From the NCBI GenBank assembly GCA_958295825.1, contig OY282375.1:601489-665488 (forward strand): DNA of 64,000 nt, written 5' to 3'. Positions within the stretch are counted from its first letter, which is position 1. Every line of letters begins with the position of its first letter. The DNA comes from an uncultured Candidatus Entotheonella sp. Lineage in GTDB: Bacteria; Tectomicrobia; Entotheonellia; Entotheonellales; Entotheonellaceae. The position numbers and the translations under genes were made by a program. Under the pieces are notes generated by a model, which made no database searches, had not been told where the DNA came from, and worked only from the letters and a program-made list of their open reading frames with translations. This document shows, one piece after another, positions 18,757 through 27,250 of this stretch.

Positions 18757-18894
18757 ATGGAACTGTCTTGGGGGGATCGTTTCGTTGTTAGCCTGACTAT
18801 CAAGGATTGGGTCTATATTGGTGCATTCGTCGTTAATATCATCGTGTTAGGGTTCACAGGCTGGTCCGTTCGCAGGCCAAGCCAAGGCAACTGA
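18757..18894 (+). CDS. Possible 45-residue single-pass membrane protein
   Basis: A short frame MELSWGDRFVVSLTIKDWVY continues into a hydrophobic helix (IGAFVVNIIVLGFTGW) and a basic tail. GGAGG lies ten bases before the ATG. The composition is more AT-rich than the flanking genes. No family recognised. A good AAGGAGGT lies at its stop without a following gene. Confidence 0.3.
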   Translation: MELSWGDRFVVSLTIKDWVYIGAFVVNIIVLGFTGWSVRRPSQGN

Positions 18895-19031
18895 AAGGAG
18901 GTATACCTGGGCAGCGTCTCCAGTCCCAACACATATTCCCAGATTCGGCGGTTTGCTTGCTCAAACAAGATTGAAGGCGTGCCGCAGAAGTAAACACCCG
19001 AGCCATCCGCCCGCAGATAAAAGGCCCGGCC

Positions 19032-20006
19032 ATGCCCGACGAAATCCACCAACCCCACGACAAGCTCTTCCGGGCCGTCTTCTCCGACGCCCGCGAAGCC
19101 GCCGACCTGCTGCAGGCCAGCCTGCCCGACACCCTCCGAAACCGCTTCGACTGGACAACACTGACCCTCGTCGACGGCACCTTTCTCGATGACGACCTGC
19201 GCGAGAGCCAATCCGACCTGCTCTACCGCGTCGAGTATGTCGAGACGGGGCAGCCGGTGTCGCTGTATCTGCTCTTCGAGCACCAGTCGTCGCCGGACCG
19301 CTGGATGCGCTTTCGGTTGCTGAAGTATTGCTGCCGCATCTGGGAGGCCGACCTCCGTGACGAGCCGGAACCCTCCGAGTTGCGGCCCATCGTGCCGGTG
19401 GTGTTTTATCAAGGGCCCAGGGGTTGGAGCCATTCCACCGAATTCACCGATCTGTTTCCCGAAGCCGCGCGCTCCTGGCCGTGGGTTCCGAAGTTCGCGC
19501 ACGAACTGCTGGACCAGACGACCCTGGCGCCCGAAGCGATCGCCGGCGGCATCAAGGGCCGTATCACCCAGTTGTTGATGATGGCGGCGTTTGACCGTCA
19601 CGTGGAGGCGGCACTGGACTTGACGGCACGCTGGGCCTTATCGTTGCGTGCGAGCGGCGGAATTGGTGAGCTCCGTCGGTTCATCCTGTACTTGATGGCA
19701 ACAAAGGGACGCGAGGCGATCGAGGCGTTTGAAGGGGCGCTGCGGCGCTATGGACTTGAGCAAGGAGGCGAGATTGTGACGTACGCACAGGAACTGCTGG
19801 CCGAAGGGGAGGCGAAGGGCAGGGTCGAAGGCGAGGCGAAGGGCAGGGCCGAAGGCCGGGTAGAGGGTCGCGTGGAAGGCCAGGTCGAAATGGTGGAAGG
19901 GTTGTTAAGGGTCGGGGTGACGTGGACAGTCATCGAGGCGGCCACCGGGCTGAACGAAGCCCGCTTTCATGCGCTCAAGGCTGAACTGACAGATTCCGGC
20001 TCATAG
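19032..20006 (+). CDS. Rpn family recombination-promoting nuclease / transposase-like protein
   Basis: 324 aa DNA endonuclease of the PD-(D/E)XK superfamily. It opens with the family signature PHDKLFRAVFSDAREAADLL. Asp62 (ESQSDLLYRV) and Glu83-His-Gln85 (LLFEHQS) form the usual Rpn active site. The C-terminal part holds a run of EGEAKGR/EGRVEG units typical of the variable tails of these proteins. Family members promote RecA-independent recombination and some act in phage defence. It sits between the restriction enzyme and the FRG gene. Confidence 0.86.
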   Translation: MPDEIHQPHDKLFRAVFSDAREAADLLQASLPDTLRNRFDWTTLTLVDGTFLDDDLRESQSDLLYRVEYVETGQPVSLYLLFEHQSSPDRWMRFRLLKYCCRIWEADLRDEPEPSELRPIVPVVFYQGPRGWSHSTEFTDLFPEAARSWPWVPKFAHELLDQTTLAPEAIAGGIKGRITQLLMMAAFDRHVEAALDLTARWALSLRASGGIGELRRFILYLMATKGREAIEAFEGALRRYGLEQGGEIVTYAQELLAEGEAKGRVEGEAKGRAEGRVEGRVEGQVEMVEGLLRVGVTWTVIEAATGLNEARFHALKAELTDSGS

Positions 20007-20114
20007 CGCATCTTTCCAGAATCGGTACCCTGGGATGGCGACGGGTGCTGGCGTTTTCCGTAACGGCAAGGCGGCGCATGACCATCCACCAGTCCCGATT
20101 GCCAAGGAGAGTCC

Positions 20115-20399
20115 ATGTCAATCAGAACCCATGTCCTTCGGACGCTCGATGATCCGAGCGAGGCAGACCTTGCACGAGTAGCTGAGTTCCTGGACTGTCT
20201 GAAATTCCGCAACCGGTTCCATGCCGCGTCCATCCCGAATGAGGCCGAGTTTGCCGAGGAAGACCGCATCCTCGCCGAGGAAGGGATGCCCGATTACATG
20301 GCCGGTTCGGGCCAGGAGGACATTTCCGCAGTAGCCGTAATGGGTCCGTCAAGGGGTATACACAGGGTATCATGCACCGTTGAGCAGCTTATCGCGTAG
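20115..20399 (+). CDS. Small acidic protein, antitoxin-like
   Basis: 94 aa with CCAAGGAGAG before the ATG. Helical N-terminal part RTLDDPSEADLARVAEFLDC, then an acidic EEDRILAEEGMPDYM segment like the tails of small antitoxins that precede PemK or PIN toxins. The final 25 residues do not look like the family and no toxin follows, so the 3' end may be altered or the partner lost. Function not established. Confidence 0.45.
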   Translation: MSIRTHVLRTLDDPSEADLARVAEFLDCLKFRNRFHAASIPNEAEFAEEDRILAEEGMPDYMAGSGQEDISAVAVMGPSRGIHRVSCTVEQLIA

Positions 20400-20457
20400 A
20401 TATGGGACGGCACTTGCGAGATCAATTGTTTGCAACGCACCTCGGGGATGATTGGCA

Positions 20458-22128
20458 ATGACCAGAATCGAAGAAAAATTCCTTGGCAAGGTAAATCGCT
20501 TTCATACTGCGTTCGCGTTCCGTGGTCAGGAAGATGCAAGTTGGAAGCTGCATTCGTCCGCCGTTCGCCGACTTGTCAGAGATACGGATCGTATTGCACT
20601 GAATACGCCCCGGTTCAGAAGCATTTATGCGAATTACCATAGTTACGAACTGATTGAACCCGCTCGCACAGCCGGTTTTGATATCGAAGATGGTCGCACG
20701 ATTTCCGATCTGCAACTTCTTGCCAAATTGCAGCATTTCGGTGCGGCTACCGGATTGATGGATTTCACCTGGAATCCACTGGTGGCGCTCTGGTTCGCAT
20801 GTGCAGCAGGAGCAAAGGGCGATGAAGACGGAAAGGTCTTCGTTATCAACCTGAATGATCCAATGAGATGGCGGCGTGTTCCCAACGGAAACGAGACGCA
20901 AAACGCCGCAGACATCTTCCTGCGCCATGACGACGTGCCCTTGTATTGGGAACCGATGGCGCCGAGCGAGGCTTCAGCGAGGATCATCGGGCAGCGAAGC
21001 GTTTTTGTGATCGGGCGCCCTTTGATTCCCGATGACGCTGTGGTGGAGGAGATAGGGATCGATTCATGTGATAAGACGGTGATGAGGAGGGAACTCGTCG
21101 ACATCTTTGAGGTAAGCGAGCGGTCTTTGTTCCGTGACGTGCATGGATTTTCCAGCGTCAACCGCGCGGTTTCGCCCATTCGTCTGATGCTGGACCCGGA
21201 CTATTATCTGATGCGAGGCAACAGTTTTTATCAGCAGGGTGAATACAATAAAGCAATTGAAAGCTACGGAAGGTGTATTGAACTGGCAGGCGACGTCCGT
21301 GAACCATACTTCCTGCGCGGAAATGCGCGGGCGGAGATTCGAGACTACGCGGGTGCCCTGGATGACTACGATTCGGCTCAGGGATGCACGAGGCTCTATC
21401 TTAATCTGTCTCGAAGCCCCCAAATTATCAATGATCCAGAGACGTGCACCATTCTATACAATCGAGGCAACGTGAAAGCCGTTTCAGGTGACCTTCAGGG
21501 CGCAGTAGCGGACTACGACCGAGCGCTTGAGCTGGACTTGCACGGATATCTGGCAGAATCAATTCTCTTCAATCGAGCTAACGTGAGGACCGAGTTGCGG
21601 AGGTTTGAAGAAGCGACAGAGGACTATACCAGGGCCATTCGCATTGCCGAATCACGGGGTAGAAACGCCGCAAAGGCTTATTTCAACAAGGGAAACGTTT
21701 TGGTGCTCTGTGGGCGATTCAGCGAAGCCCTGCAGTGTTATGATAGGTTATCACAATTCCCCGATTCCAGTGCTGCCGATAACAGAGCTAATGCCGCGTT
21801 GCTTCTGGAGTGCATTGGTAATGCCCGGTTTACATGTCAGGTGGACGAGTCGTCGGCTCTGGGTGAGTCGTTGACTCGCGTGATAGTAAAAGTCGCCGCG
21901 AGTGCGATGAACGCCGATCCCTTCAAACCCTTGTTTCAAGGCAATGCAGGAAATACCGGAAATTTCGGGGGGAGTGGTCTTTCTGGTGGGGAAGGCTTCC
22001 TTGGAAGGATGGGATTCGTTGTTGAAGTCTCGGAGATGCCGGATGGCCCCAGCCTCGAAACGAAGATGGCGAAAGCCGAAGACATCATCGGGCGCTATCG
22101 CAACACGCTGCAAGTTTTGGCCAAGTGA
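20458..22128 (+). CDS. FRG domain protein with TPR repeats
   Basis: 556 aa from ATG 20458. The N-terminal FRG domain is clear: FRGQEDASWKLHSS near residue 20 and LQHFGAATGLMDFTWNPLVA near 90-110. From about residue 245 four or five tetratricopeptide repeats follow (YYLMRGNSFYQQGEYNKAIE and repeats), then a Gly-rich region near 500. FRG proteins are often found in phage-defence and prophage loci, but their activity is not well defined. Codon use is more AT-rich than the chromosome, suggesting transfer. The stop overlaps the start of the dead doc gene, so the two were once coupled. Confidence 0.8.
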   Translation: MTRIEEKFLGKVNRFHTAFAFRGQEDASWKLHSSAVRRLVRDTDRIALNTPRFRSIYANYHSYELIEPARTAGFDIEDGRTISDLQLLAKLQHFGAATGLMDFTWNPLVALWFACAAGAKGDEDGKVFVINLNDPMRWRRVPNGNETQNAADIFLRHDDVPLYWEPMAPSEASARIIGQRSVFVIGRPLIPDDAVVEEIGIDSCDKTVMRRELVDIFEVSERSLFRDVHGFSSVNRAVSPIRLMLDPDYYLMRGNSFYQQGEYNKAIESYGRCIELAGDVREPYFLRGNARAEIRDYAGALDDYDSAQGCTRLYLNLSRSPQIINDPETCTILYNRGNVKAVSGDLQGAVADYDRALELDLHGYLAESILFNRANVRTELRRFEEATEDYTRAIRIAESRGRNAAKAYFNKGNVLVLCGRFSEALQCYDRLSQFPDSSAADNRANAALLLECIGNARFTCQVDESSALGESLTRVIVKVAASAMNADPFKPLFQGNAGNTGNFGGSGLSGGEGFLGRMGFVVEVSEMPDGPSLETKMAKAEDIIGRYRNTLQVLAK

Positions 22129-22497
22129 CGCAACCTGTCTGGATCGAAGCGTCAGACGTGCTGAGACTGCGTGGGTCTGCGCGACGATGCCTTGCTGGAG
22201 TCGGCTCTGGCACGGCCGCAGCAGCTTCACGCCTATGCGGATACCCCCGACATCATCGACATGGCGGCGGCCTACACGGCTGGCCTCCTTCAAAATCACG
22301 TCTTTTTATCACGTCTTTTTCGACGGCAACAAGCGCACAGGGTTCGTGGTTGGCATTCTGTTTCTGGAGTTGAACGGTTATCGGTTTACCGCTACGGAGG
22401 ACGCCGCGACCCAAGCTGTCCTTGAATTGGCAGCCGCACGCTGGACGAAGTGGGATACGCGGCGTTTCTACGCGCAAACACAACGCCGGAATCCTGA
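22125..22497 (+). pseudogene. Doc-type (Fic fold) death-on-curing toxin, inactivated
   Basis: GTG 22125 starts TQPVWIEASDVLRL, then a small deletion shifts to GLRDDALLESALARPQQLHA and DMAAAYTAGLLQNHVF. A 13-bp tandem duplication (22295-22307 repeated at 22308-22320) then breaks the Fic motif; without it the frame reads HVFFDGNKRTGFVVG. One more shift near 22435 precedes TLDEVGYAAFLRANTTPES and a stop. Doc toxins phosphorylate EF-Tu through this motif. No Phd antitoxin gene is seen; the 94-aa protein at 20115 is the only nearby candidate. Confidence 0.88.
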
Positions 22498-22546
22498 GAG
22501 CGGTCGGATTGAGGCGGCCACGGAAAGGCGGGCAGAGGGAGAAATC

Positions 22547-23395
22547 ATGCACCTGCGAACCGCGCTATCGTGGATTGCCCTCATGCTGGCGGTTTACCTG
22601 TCTGCGGCCTGTCACGCCGGACAGGCCAGCCCGCCGCCGATGGTCACTATTCCGGCGGGGGAATTTTGGATGGGCAGCACGTCCGAGGAGCGGGAATACG
22701 GGTATCGGCTGGATGAGACCCTGCACGGCAGCACCGTGGCGCGTCGGCAGGGCTGGTTTGAAGTCGAAGCCCGCCGCCGTCCGGACCTGCCTGCGTATCG
22801 CATTGACCGCCATCTGGTGACCAACGCCGACTACGCGCGGTTCGTGGCCGACACCGAGCACCGCGCACCGTTCGTCAGCCAATCGGTCTGGCGGGGTTAC
22901 CGGCTTGTTCACGGCTACCCGGCGGTCGTCAAATTTCTGTGGCGCGATGAGCACCCGCCAGCGGGCCGCGAGCAGCATCCCGTGGTGTTGGTCAGCCACA
23001 TCGATGCCGCCGCCTATTGCGCTTGGCGTGGGGCGCGGTTGCCGATCGAGGCGGAGTGGGAAAAGGCGGCGCGCGGCACCGACGGGCGTTACTTTCCGTG
23101 GGGCGACACGTTCGACGCCGAGCGGCTGAACAGCGAGGCTGGCGGCCCATTCGACACGGTTCCGGTGGGCCAGTATCCGAACGGGCAGAGCCCTTACGGC
23201 GTTCTCGACATGGCCGGGCAGGTGTTCGAGTGGACGGCGACGTTGTTCAGGAAGGAGCCGCCGAGGTACGTGGTGAAAGGCGGGTCGTGGGACGATTTTC
23301 CCGGCGTCACGCGGTCGGCGGCGCGGCATGGCCGCTCACTGGAGTTGAAGCACATTTTGATTGGCTTTCGCTGCGCCGCGTCGTCTTGGCAGTAG
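22547..23395 (+). CDS. Formylglycine-generating-enzyme-like (SUMF1) exported protein
   Basis: 282 aa from ATG 22547. An N-terminal hydrophobic segment ends in LSAACHAG and may be a lipoprotein or plain signal. The FGE-sulfatase domain is standard: MVTIPAGEFWMGS at the start, EAEWEKAARGTDGRYFPWGD, GVLDMAGQVFEWTA, GGSW and GFRCA at the end. Most bacterial members bind ligands or act as regulatory domains, and the pair of redox cysteines needed for oxidase activity is not obvious. It lies tail to tail with a multihaem cytochrome gene. Confidence 0.85.
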   Translation: MHLRTALSWIALMLAVYLSAACHAGQASPPPMVTIPAGEFWMGSTSEEREYGYRLDETLHGSTVARRQGWFEVEARRRPDLPAYRIDRHLVTNADYARFVADTEHRAPFVSQSVWRGYRLVHGYPAVVKFLWRDEHPPAGREQHPVVLVSHIDAAAYCAWRGARLPIEAEWEKAARGTDGRYFPWGDTFDAERLNSEAGGPFDTVPVGQYPNGQSPYGVLDMAGQVFEWTATLFRKEPPRYVVKGGSWDDFPGVTRSAARHGRSLELKHILIGFRCAASSWQ

Positions 23396-23398
23396 AAC

Positions 23399-24649
23399 TC
23401 AATTCTCAGTCATTGGCACCGGGACGTGACGCTCGAAGACGGTGAACGACGACGTTGCCGTCTTCTCCAGCGCCGCTTCCAGATGCGCCTTCCCCGGGCT
23501 GCCGCGGTCTCGCTTCAGCACCGCCTCGAAAAACCGCTGGTAGAAATGGTCGGGGTGCACCACGACCCGCACCCGCAGGGTGGCCGCGGTTTCCGGCAGC
23601 GCCATCGTGTAGCCAAAATCCAGTGACGCCTTGGGCGCGATGCGCGTGTCGTACATTTCCCGAGACAGGTTGAGGGCGATTTCGCGCCCGATGACGGCTT
23701 CCTGAAAACTGTCGGCGATGACCTCGCCGCTGCTGTCCAACAGCTCCCCCTGCACGAAAATCTTCGGCGTTACGTAGGTCGGCAGGTAATGCCCGGCACC
23801 GCTGTTTGTCACCGTGATGGTGGCTTGCAGGGTATCGCCCGGGCGGTAGTCGGGCGCCAGCGGCGAGACGCTGATCGTCATCGCCTGTCGCACCATGTCC
23901 GGGTCCTGGATGCCGCGCCACAGGTGGCGGCGGTCCGGCATGTGGCAGCCCTGGCACTGCACCCCTGCCTCGGCGTACGGGCTGGCCTGCCACTCGGCAA
24001 AGGTGTTTTCGAGCAGCTTGCCGTTGAGGGCGAAGGCGCCCGCGGCGAATTGGTGGCACGGCTTGCAGAATTCGGAGCGCTGGAACGCCGTTGTGGCCGT
24101 AAAGCCGCCGTGGGGTTGCACGACGTCGGCGGGCGGCGTCGGAAGCTCCGGCCGGCGGGGCGGTCCGAAGCGCTCGTGCTGCCGCACGTGGCAGCCGGCG
24201 CAGATCAGCCCCGCTGCTTGCAACGCCGGGTCGAAAGCCTCGTTCGGATGGTAGTCGGAGCCCTCTTTCAGATGCGGAATCTGCTCGCTGAGTGGCGTGT
24301 GGCAGGTGGCGCAGACCGTGTACGTGGCGGGATTTTTGCGCTCCATGTTGAGGAGTTGGCCGTATATTCCTGGCCCCATGCTGCGGCTGTGAACGCTGGT
24401 TTTCCAGTCCTCGAACTGTTGGCGATGGCAGAGTGCGCATTCATTAGGGTGCAGCGACGCCTCGATCGGTGAATAGGCGGCCGGCGGGTCGCCCTGGGGC
24501 GGTATGGGGAGGCGCCAGTGGTGTTTCAGAAAGGCGGCCACGTCGTCGCTCGACTGCGCTTCGCCGGCGCGTTGCGGCCCCCACGTCAGTGTCGCGGCCA
24601 GCGCGAGCACGGCCACTACCAACCCCACCTGCCAGCGAACCAGCAGCAT
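23399..24649 (-). CDS. Pentahaem c-type cytochrome (cytochrome c554-like)
   Basis: Exported electron carrier, 416 aa with a signal helix. Five CxxCH haem sites are visible: CALCH, CATCH, CAGCH, CKPCH and CQGCH. Spaced histidines can supply distal ligands. The last 150 residues have no haem and form a beta-rich domain (LQATITVTNSGAGHYLPT). Proteins of this build occur near multihaem respiratory systems, but no partner reductase is in the window. Confidence 0.88.
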   Translation of the reverse strand: MLLVRWQVGLVVAVLALAATLTWGPQRAGEAQSSDDVAAFLKHHWRLPIPPQGDPPAAYSPIEASLHPNECALCHRQQFEDWKTSVHSRSMGPGIYGQLLNMERKNPATYTVCATCHTPLSEQIPHLKEGSDYHPNEAFDPALQAAGLICAGCHVRQHERFGPPRRPELPTPPADVVQPHGGFTATTAFQRSEFCKPCHQFAAGAFALNGKLLENTFAEWQASPYAEAGVQCQGCHMPDRRHLWRGIQDPDMVRQAMTISVSPLAPDYRPGDTLQATITVTNSGAGHYLPTYVTPKIFVQGELLDSSGEVIADSFQEAVIGREIALNLSREMYDTRIAPKASLDFGYTMALPETAATLRVRVVVHPDHFYQRFFEAVLKRDRGSPGKAHLEAALEKTATSSFTVFERHVPVPMTEN

Positions 24650-24679
24650 CCTGTCGCCTCCCCAGTGCTTGATTGAGCC

Positions 24680-25468
24680 TTATCGGTGTTGAAAGCGTGG
24701 TTCCCGTTTGCCGATGAACGCTTCTACACCCTCGCGTGCGTCCTCGGTTTGGAACACCTTGGCGAATAGGTCCGCCTCGATCTGCAGACCCTCGGCCAGG
24801 GTGGCGCCCAGGCCGCGGTGCACCGCCTGCTGAATGTAACGCAGCGCCGCGCCCGGCCGTTCCGTCAGCCGCTTGGCCATTTCCTTGGCGATGGACAGCG
24901 CCTCGCCGGCCGGCGCCACGTGATTTGCCAAGCCGATCCGGTGCGCTGCTTCGGCGCCAATCGGGTCGCCCGTGAACAGGATCTCCTTGGCGATGCCGGC
25001 GCCGACCAGACGCGGCAGCCGCTGCGTGCCGCCGGCCCCCGGCAGCAAGCCCAGCTTGATTTCCGGCTGTCCCATCTGCGCGTTGGCCGCCACGATGCGC
25101 AGGTCGCAGGCCATGCTCACCTCCATGCCGCCGCCCAGCGCCAGGCCATTGACGGCCGCCAGCGTCGGCTTGCCCAGGTTCTCGATGGCGCCCAGACTGG
25201 CATGCAGCCGCCGGGCCAACTTCTCGGCCCGGCCGGGCGCCAGCAGGCCCGGGAATTCCTTGATGTCGAAGCCGGCGCAAAAGGCCCGCTCGCCCGCGCC
25301 GGTGATAATAGCCACCTGCGCCTCCGGGTCGTCGGCCAGCCCGGTGAAGCACGCCGCCAACTCCTCCACCATCTGCGGGTGCAGCACGTTCAGCGGCGGG
25401 TTGGTGAGCGAAACAATTGCGATTGGGCCTTCCTTGTCCAGGCGAATCATTTGCCAATCGGCAGCCAT
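24680..25468 (-). CDS. Enoyl-CoA hydratase/isomerase family protein
   Basis: Crotonase-fold enzyme acting on acyl-CoA, 262 aa from ATG 25468 (AGGAG upstream). The first oxyanion strand is AFCAGFDIKEF. The two catalytic glutamates of hydratases are at GLALGGGMEVSMACDLR and QPEIKLGLLPGAGGTQRL. Normal length. It may serve the beta-oxidation/glutarate-type genes further along (33.9-38.1 kb). Start upstream at 25891 was rejected as non-homologous. Confidence 0.92.
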   Translation of the reverse strand: MAADWQMIRLDKEGPIAIVSLTNPPLNVLHPQMVEELAACFTGLADDPEAQVAIITGAGERAFCAGFDIKEFPGLLAPGRAEKLARRLHASLGAIENLGKPTLAAVNGLALGGGMEVSMACDLRIVAANAQMGQPEIKLGLLPGAGGTQRLPRLVGAGIAKEILFTGDPIGAEAAHRIGLANHVAPAGEALSIAKEMAKRLTERPGAALRYIQQAVHRGLGATLAEGLQIEADLFAKVFQTEDAREGVEAFIGKREPRFQHR

Positions 25469-25491
25469 GTGGGTCTCCTGTCCGGGCATTG

Positions 25492-26145
25492 TCAGGTGGT
25501 TTGATCCCGCAGGTAGCGGGTGAGGTCCTCGATATTCTGTTTGACCGACGGCATGTTGGGGTTGACGGCGATGGCGCGCTTGAACAGCTCCAGGGCTTTG
25601 ACCGGATTGCGCAGCCCCAGGTAGACCAGGCCCGAGCCGCTGAGCGCCCCGAAGTGGATGGGGTTGAGCGCCAGCGTCTTGTCGCAGTCTTCCAGGGACT
25701 CTTCGTATCTCTCCTGCATGTAGTAGACGGTGGCGCGCTTGTTGTAACCCTCGGCGAAGGCCGGGGCCATGGCGATGATCTCCGAGAAGATGTTCACCGC
25801 CTCCTCCAGGGCGCGCCGGTTCATGGCGTCGATGCCCGCCTGCAAACGCCGGTCCACCTCGGCGTCGCCGGAGCGGTGCCACACCTGCCACAACGCCTGC
25901 GCCGACGTTTCGCGCACCATGCGGTCGGCGTCGTGCAGCGCCTTGGCCAAGGGCCGGGCGGCGCGCTGGTCGCCGATGCGCGCCAGGGTCAGGACGGCCT
26001 GCCGGCGCTCGGCCGTCTTGCCTGTCTCCAGCATGGCGATGGCCTCGCTGACCGGCTCGGCGGCGCCGTTGCGGGACAGCAGCGCCATGAGCGCCAGCCC
26101 GGCCGTCATCATCAACAGATTGGCAGGGGCGGAAACGGTCATCAT
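25492..26145 (-). CDS. HEAT/TPR repeat protein with signal or membrane helix
   Basis: 217 aa. After an N-terminal hydrophobic segment (LLMMTAGLALMALLS) comes one or two HEAT-like units (RRQAVLTLARIGDQRAARPL), followed by three TPR units from about residue 105 (EGYNKRATVYYMQERYEESL). GAGGAG precedes ATG 26145. Likely an envelope scaffold. It is 23 bases from the hydratase and 10 from the deacetylase gene, so all probably share a transcript. Confidence 0.75.
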   Translation of the reverse strand: MMTVSAPANLLMMTAGLALMALLSRNGAAEPVSEAIAMLETGKTAERRQAVLTLARIGDQRAARPLAKALHDADRMVRETSAQALWQVWHRSGDAEVDRRLQAGIDAMNRRALEEAVNIFSEIIAMAPAFAEGYNKRATVYYMQERYEESLEDCDKTLALNPIHFGALSGSGLVYLGLRNPVKALELFKRAIAVNPNMPSVKQNIEDLTRYLRDQTT

Positions 26146-26155
26146 CGTCTTCTCC

Positions 26156-27097
26156 TCATGATCCTAACGGGTTGACTCCATCGCCGGCCAGCGACAGGCC
26201 GGTGGCCAGCCGGCAAGCGGCGCGCACCGTCTGGCAATGCGCCTCGACGATTGCCTCGATCTCAGGCGCGTAACCGCCGCCCAGGGTGATAACCAGCGGC
26301 ACGCCGGCGTTGCGAAAGAAGGACAGCGCGCGGATATCGCGTTGGCGCAGGCCATCCAGCGACAGGGATAACCGTCCCAGCCGGTCGCCCTCATAGGGAT
26401 CGACACCCGCCAGGTACCAGACCATCTGCGGGCGGAATTCGCGCTGCACGGTCTGCAGGGCAGCGTCCAAAGCCGCCAGATAGGCGGCGTCGCCGGTGCC
26501 GTCCGGCAACGCCACGTCCAGGTCGCTCGGCGGCTTGTCGAACGGGTAATTCTTCTCGCCGTGCAGGGAACACGTGTAAACGCTGGGATCATCCGCAAAG
26601 ATCGTCGCGGCGCCGTTGCCCTGATGCACGTCGCAATCAACCACCGCGGCGCGCTGCAAACCATGATCGCGCTGCAAGACCCGGATGGCCACCGCGATAT
26701 CGTTGAACACCGAAAACCCCTCGCCGTGATTCGCAAACGCATGGTGCGAGCCGCCCGCCAGATTGGCCGCCAGCCCGTCGCGCCACGCCAGCCGGCTCGC
26801 CGTGATCGTGCCGTGCACCGCCAGCCGCGCGCGCCGCGCCAAGGCCGCCGACCACGGCAAGCCCAGCGTGCGCGTCTCCCTGGCCGTCACGTCGCCGGCC
26901 AGAAACCGCGTGACGTAATCGCGCGTGTGCACCAACAGCAGGTCATCCGTCGCCACCGGCTGGGGCGTGATTACCTGCTCCGGCGACAGGGCGCCCTCGG
27001 CGAGCAGGCGTTCGTAGACCAGGCCGTATTTCTGCATCGGAAAACGGTGCCCGGCGCCGATGTCTACGACGTAACCCGGGTGGTAGGTGACGACCAT
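26156..27097 (-). CDS. Histone deacetylase family protein (AcuC/acetylpolyamine amidohydrolase type)
   Basis: Zn-dependent deacetylase, 313 aa from ATG 27097 (GAGG upstream; the longer frame adds an unrelated 40-residue leader). Active-site features are intact: SHHAFANHGEGFSVFND gives the tandem histidines and Asp, VDCDVHQGNGAA the Asp/His zinc ligands, and GVDPYEGDRLG the third zinc Asp. Bacterial relatives act on acetylated lysines, acetylpolyamines or acetoin metabolism. Substrate unknown. Confidence 0.9.
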   Translation of the reverse strand: MVVTYHPGYVVDIGAGHRFPMQKYGLVYERLLAEGALSPEQVITPQPVATDDLLLVHTRDYVTRFLAGDVTARETRTLGLPWSAALARRARLAVHGTITASRLAWRDGLAANLAGGSHHAFANHGEGFSVFNDIAVAIRVLQRDHGLQRAAVVDCDVHQGNGAATIFADDPSVYTCSLHGEKNYPFDKPPSDLDVALPDGTGDAAYLAALDAALQTVQREFRPQMVWYLAGVDPYEGDRLGRLSLSLDGLRQRDIRALSFFRNAGVPLVITLGGGYAPEIEAIVEAHCQTVRAACRLATGLSLAGDGVNPLGS

Positions 27098-27250
27098 ACG
27101 GACCTCGCGCGTCCAGGCACGGTGTTTGTAAGGCTGGCCGCTGTGAGGGCAATCCCCAAGCACGCTCTCAATAGCCCAGCGGCTAACCGTTCTGGGCACG
27201 TGCATGTCTTTGTTCAACAGCCCTGCGGTATCCCTGACGACCGTACGGGA

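Noticed and set aside
18813..19601. Minus-strand frame opposite the Rpn gene
   Set aside because: The Rpn product has the family active site; the antisense frame has none.
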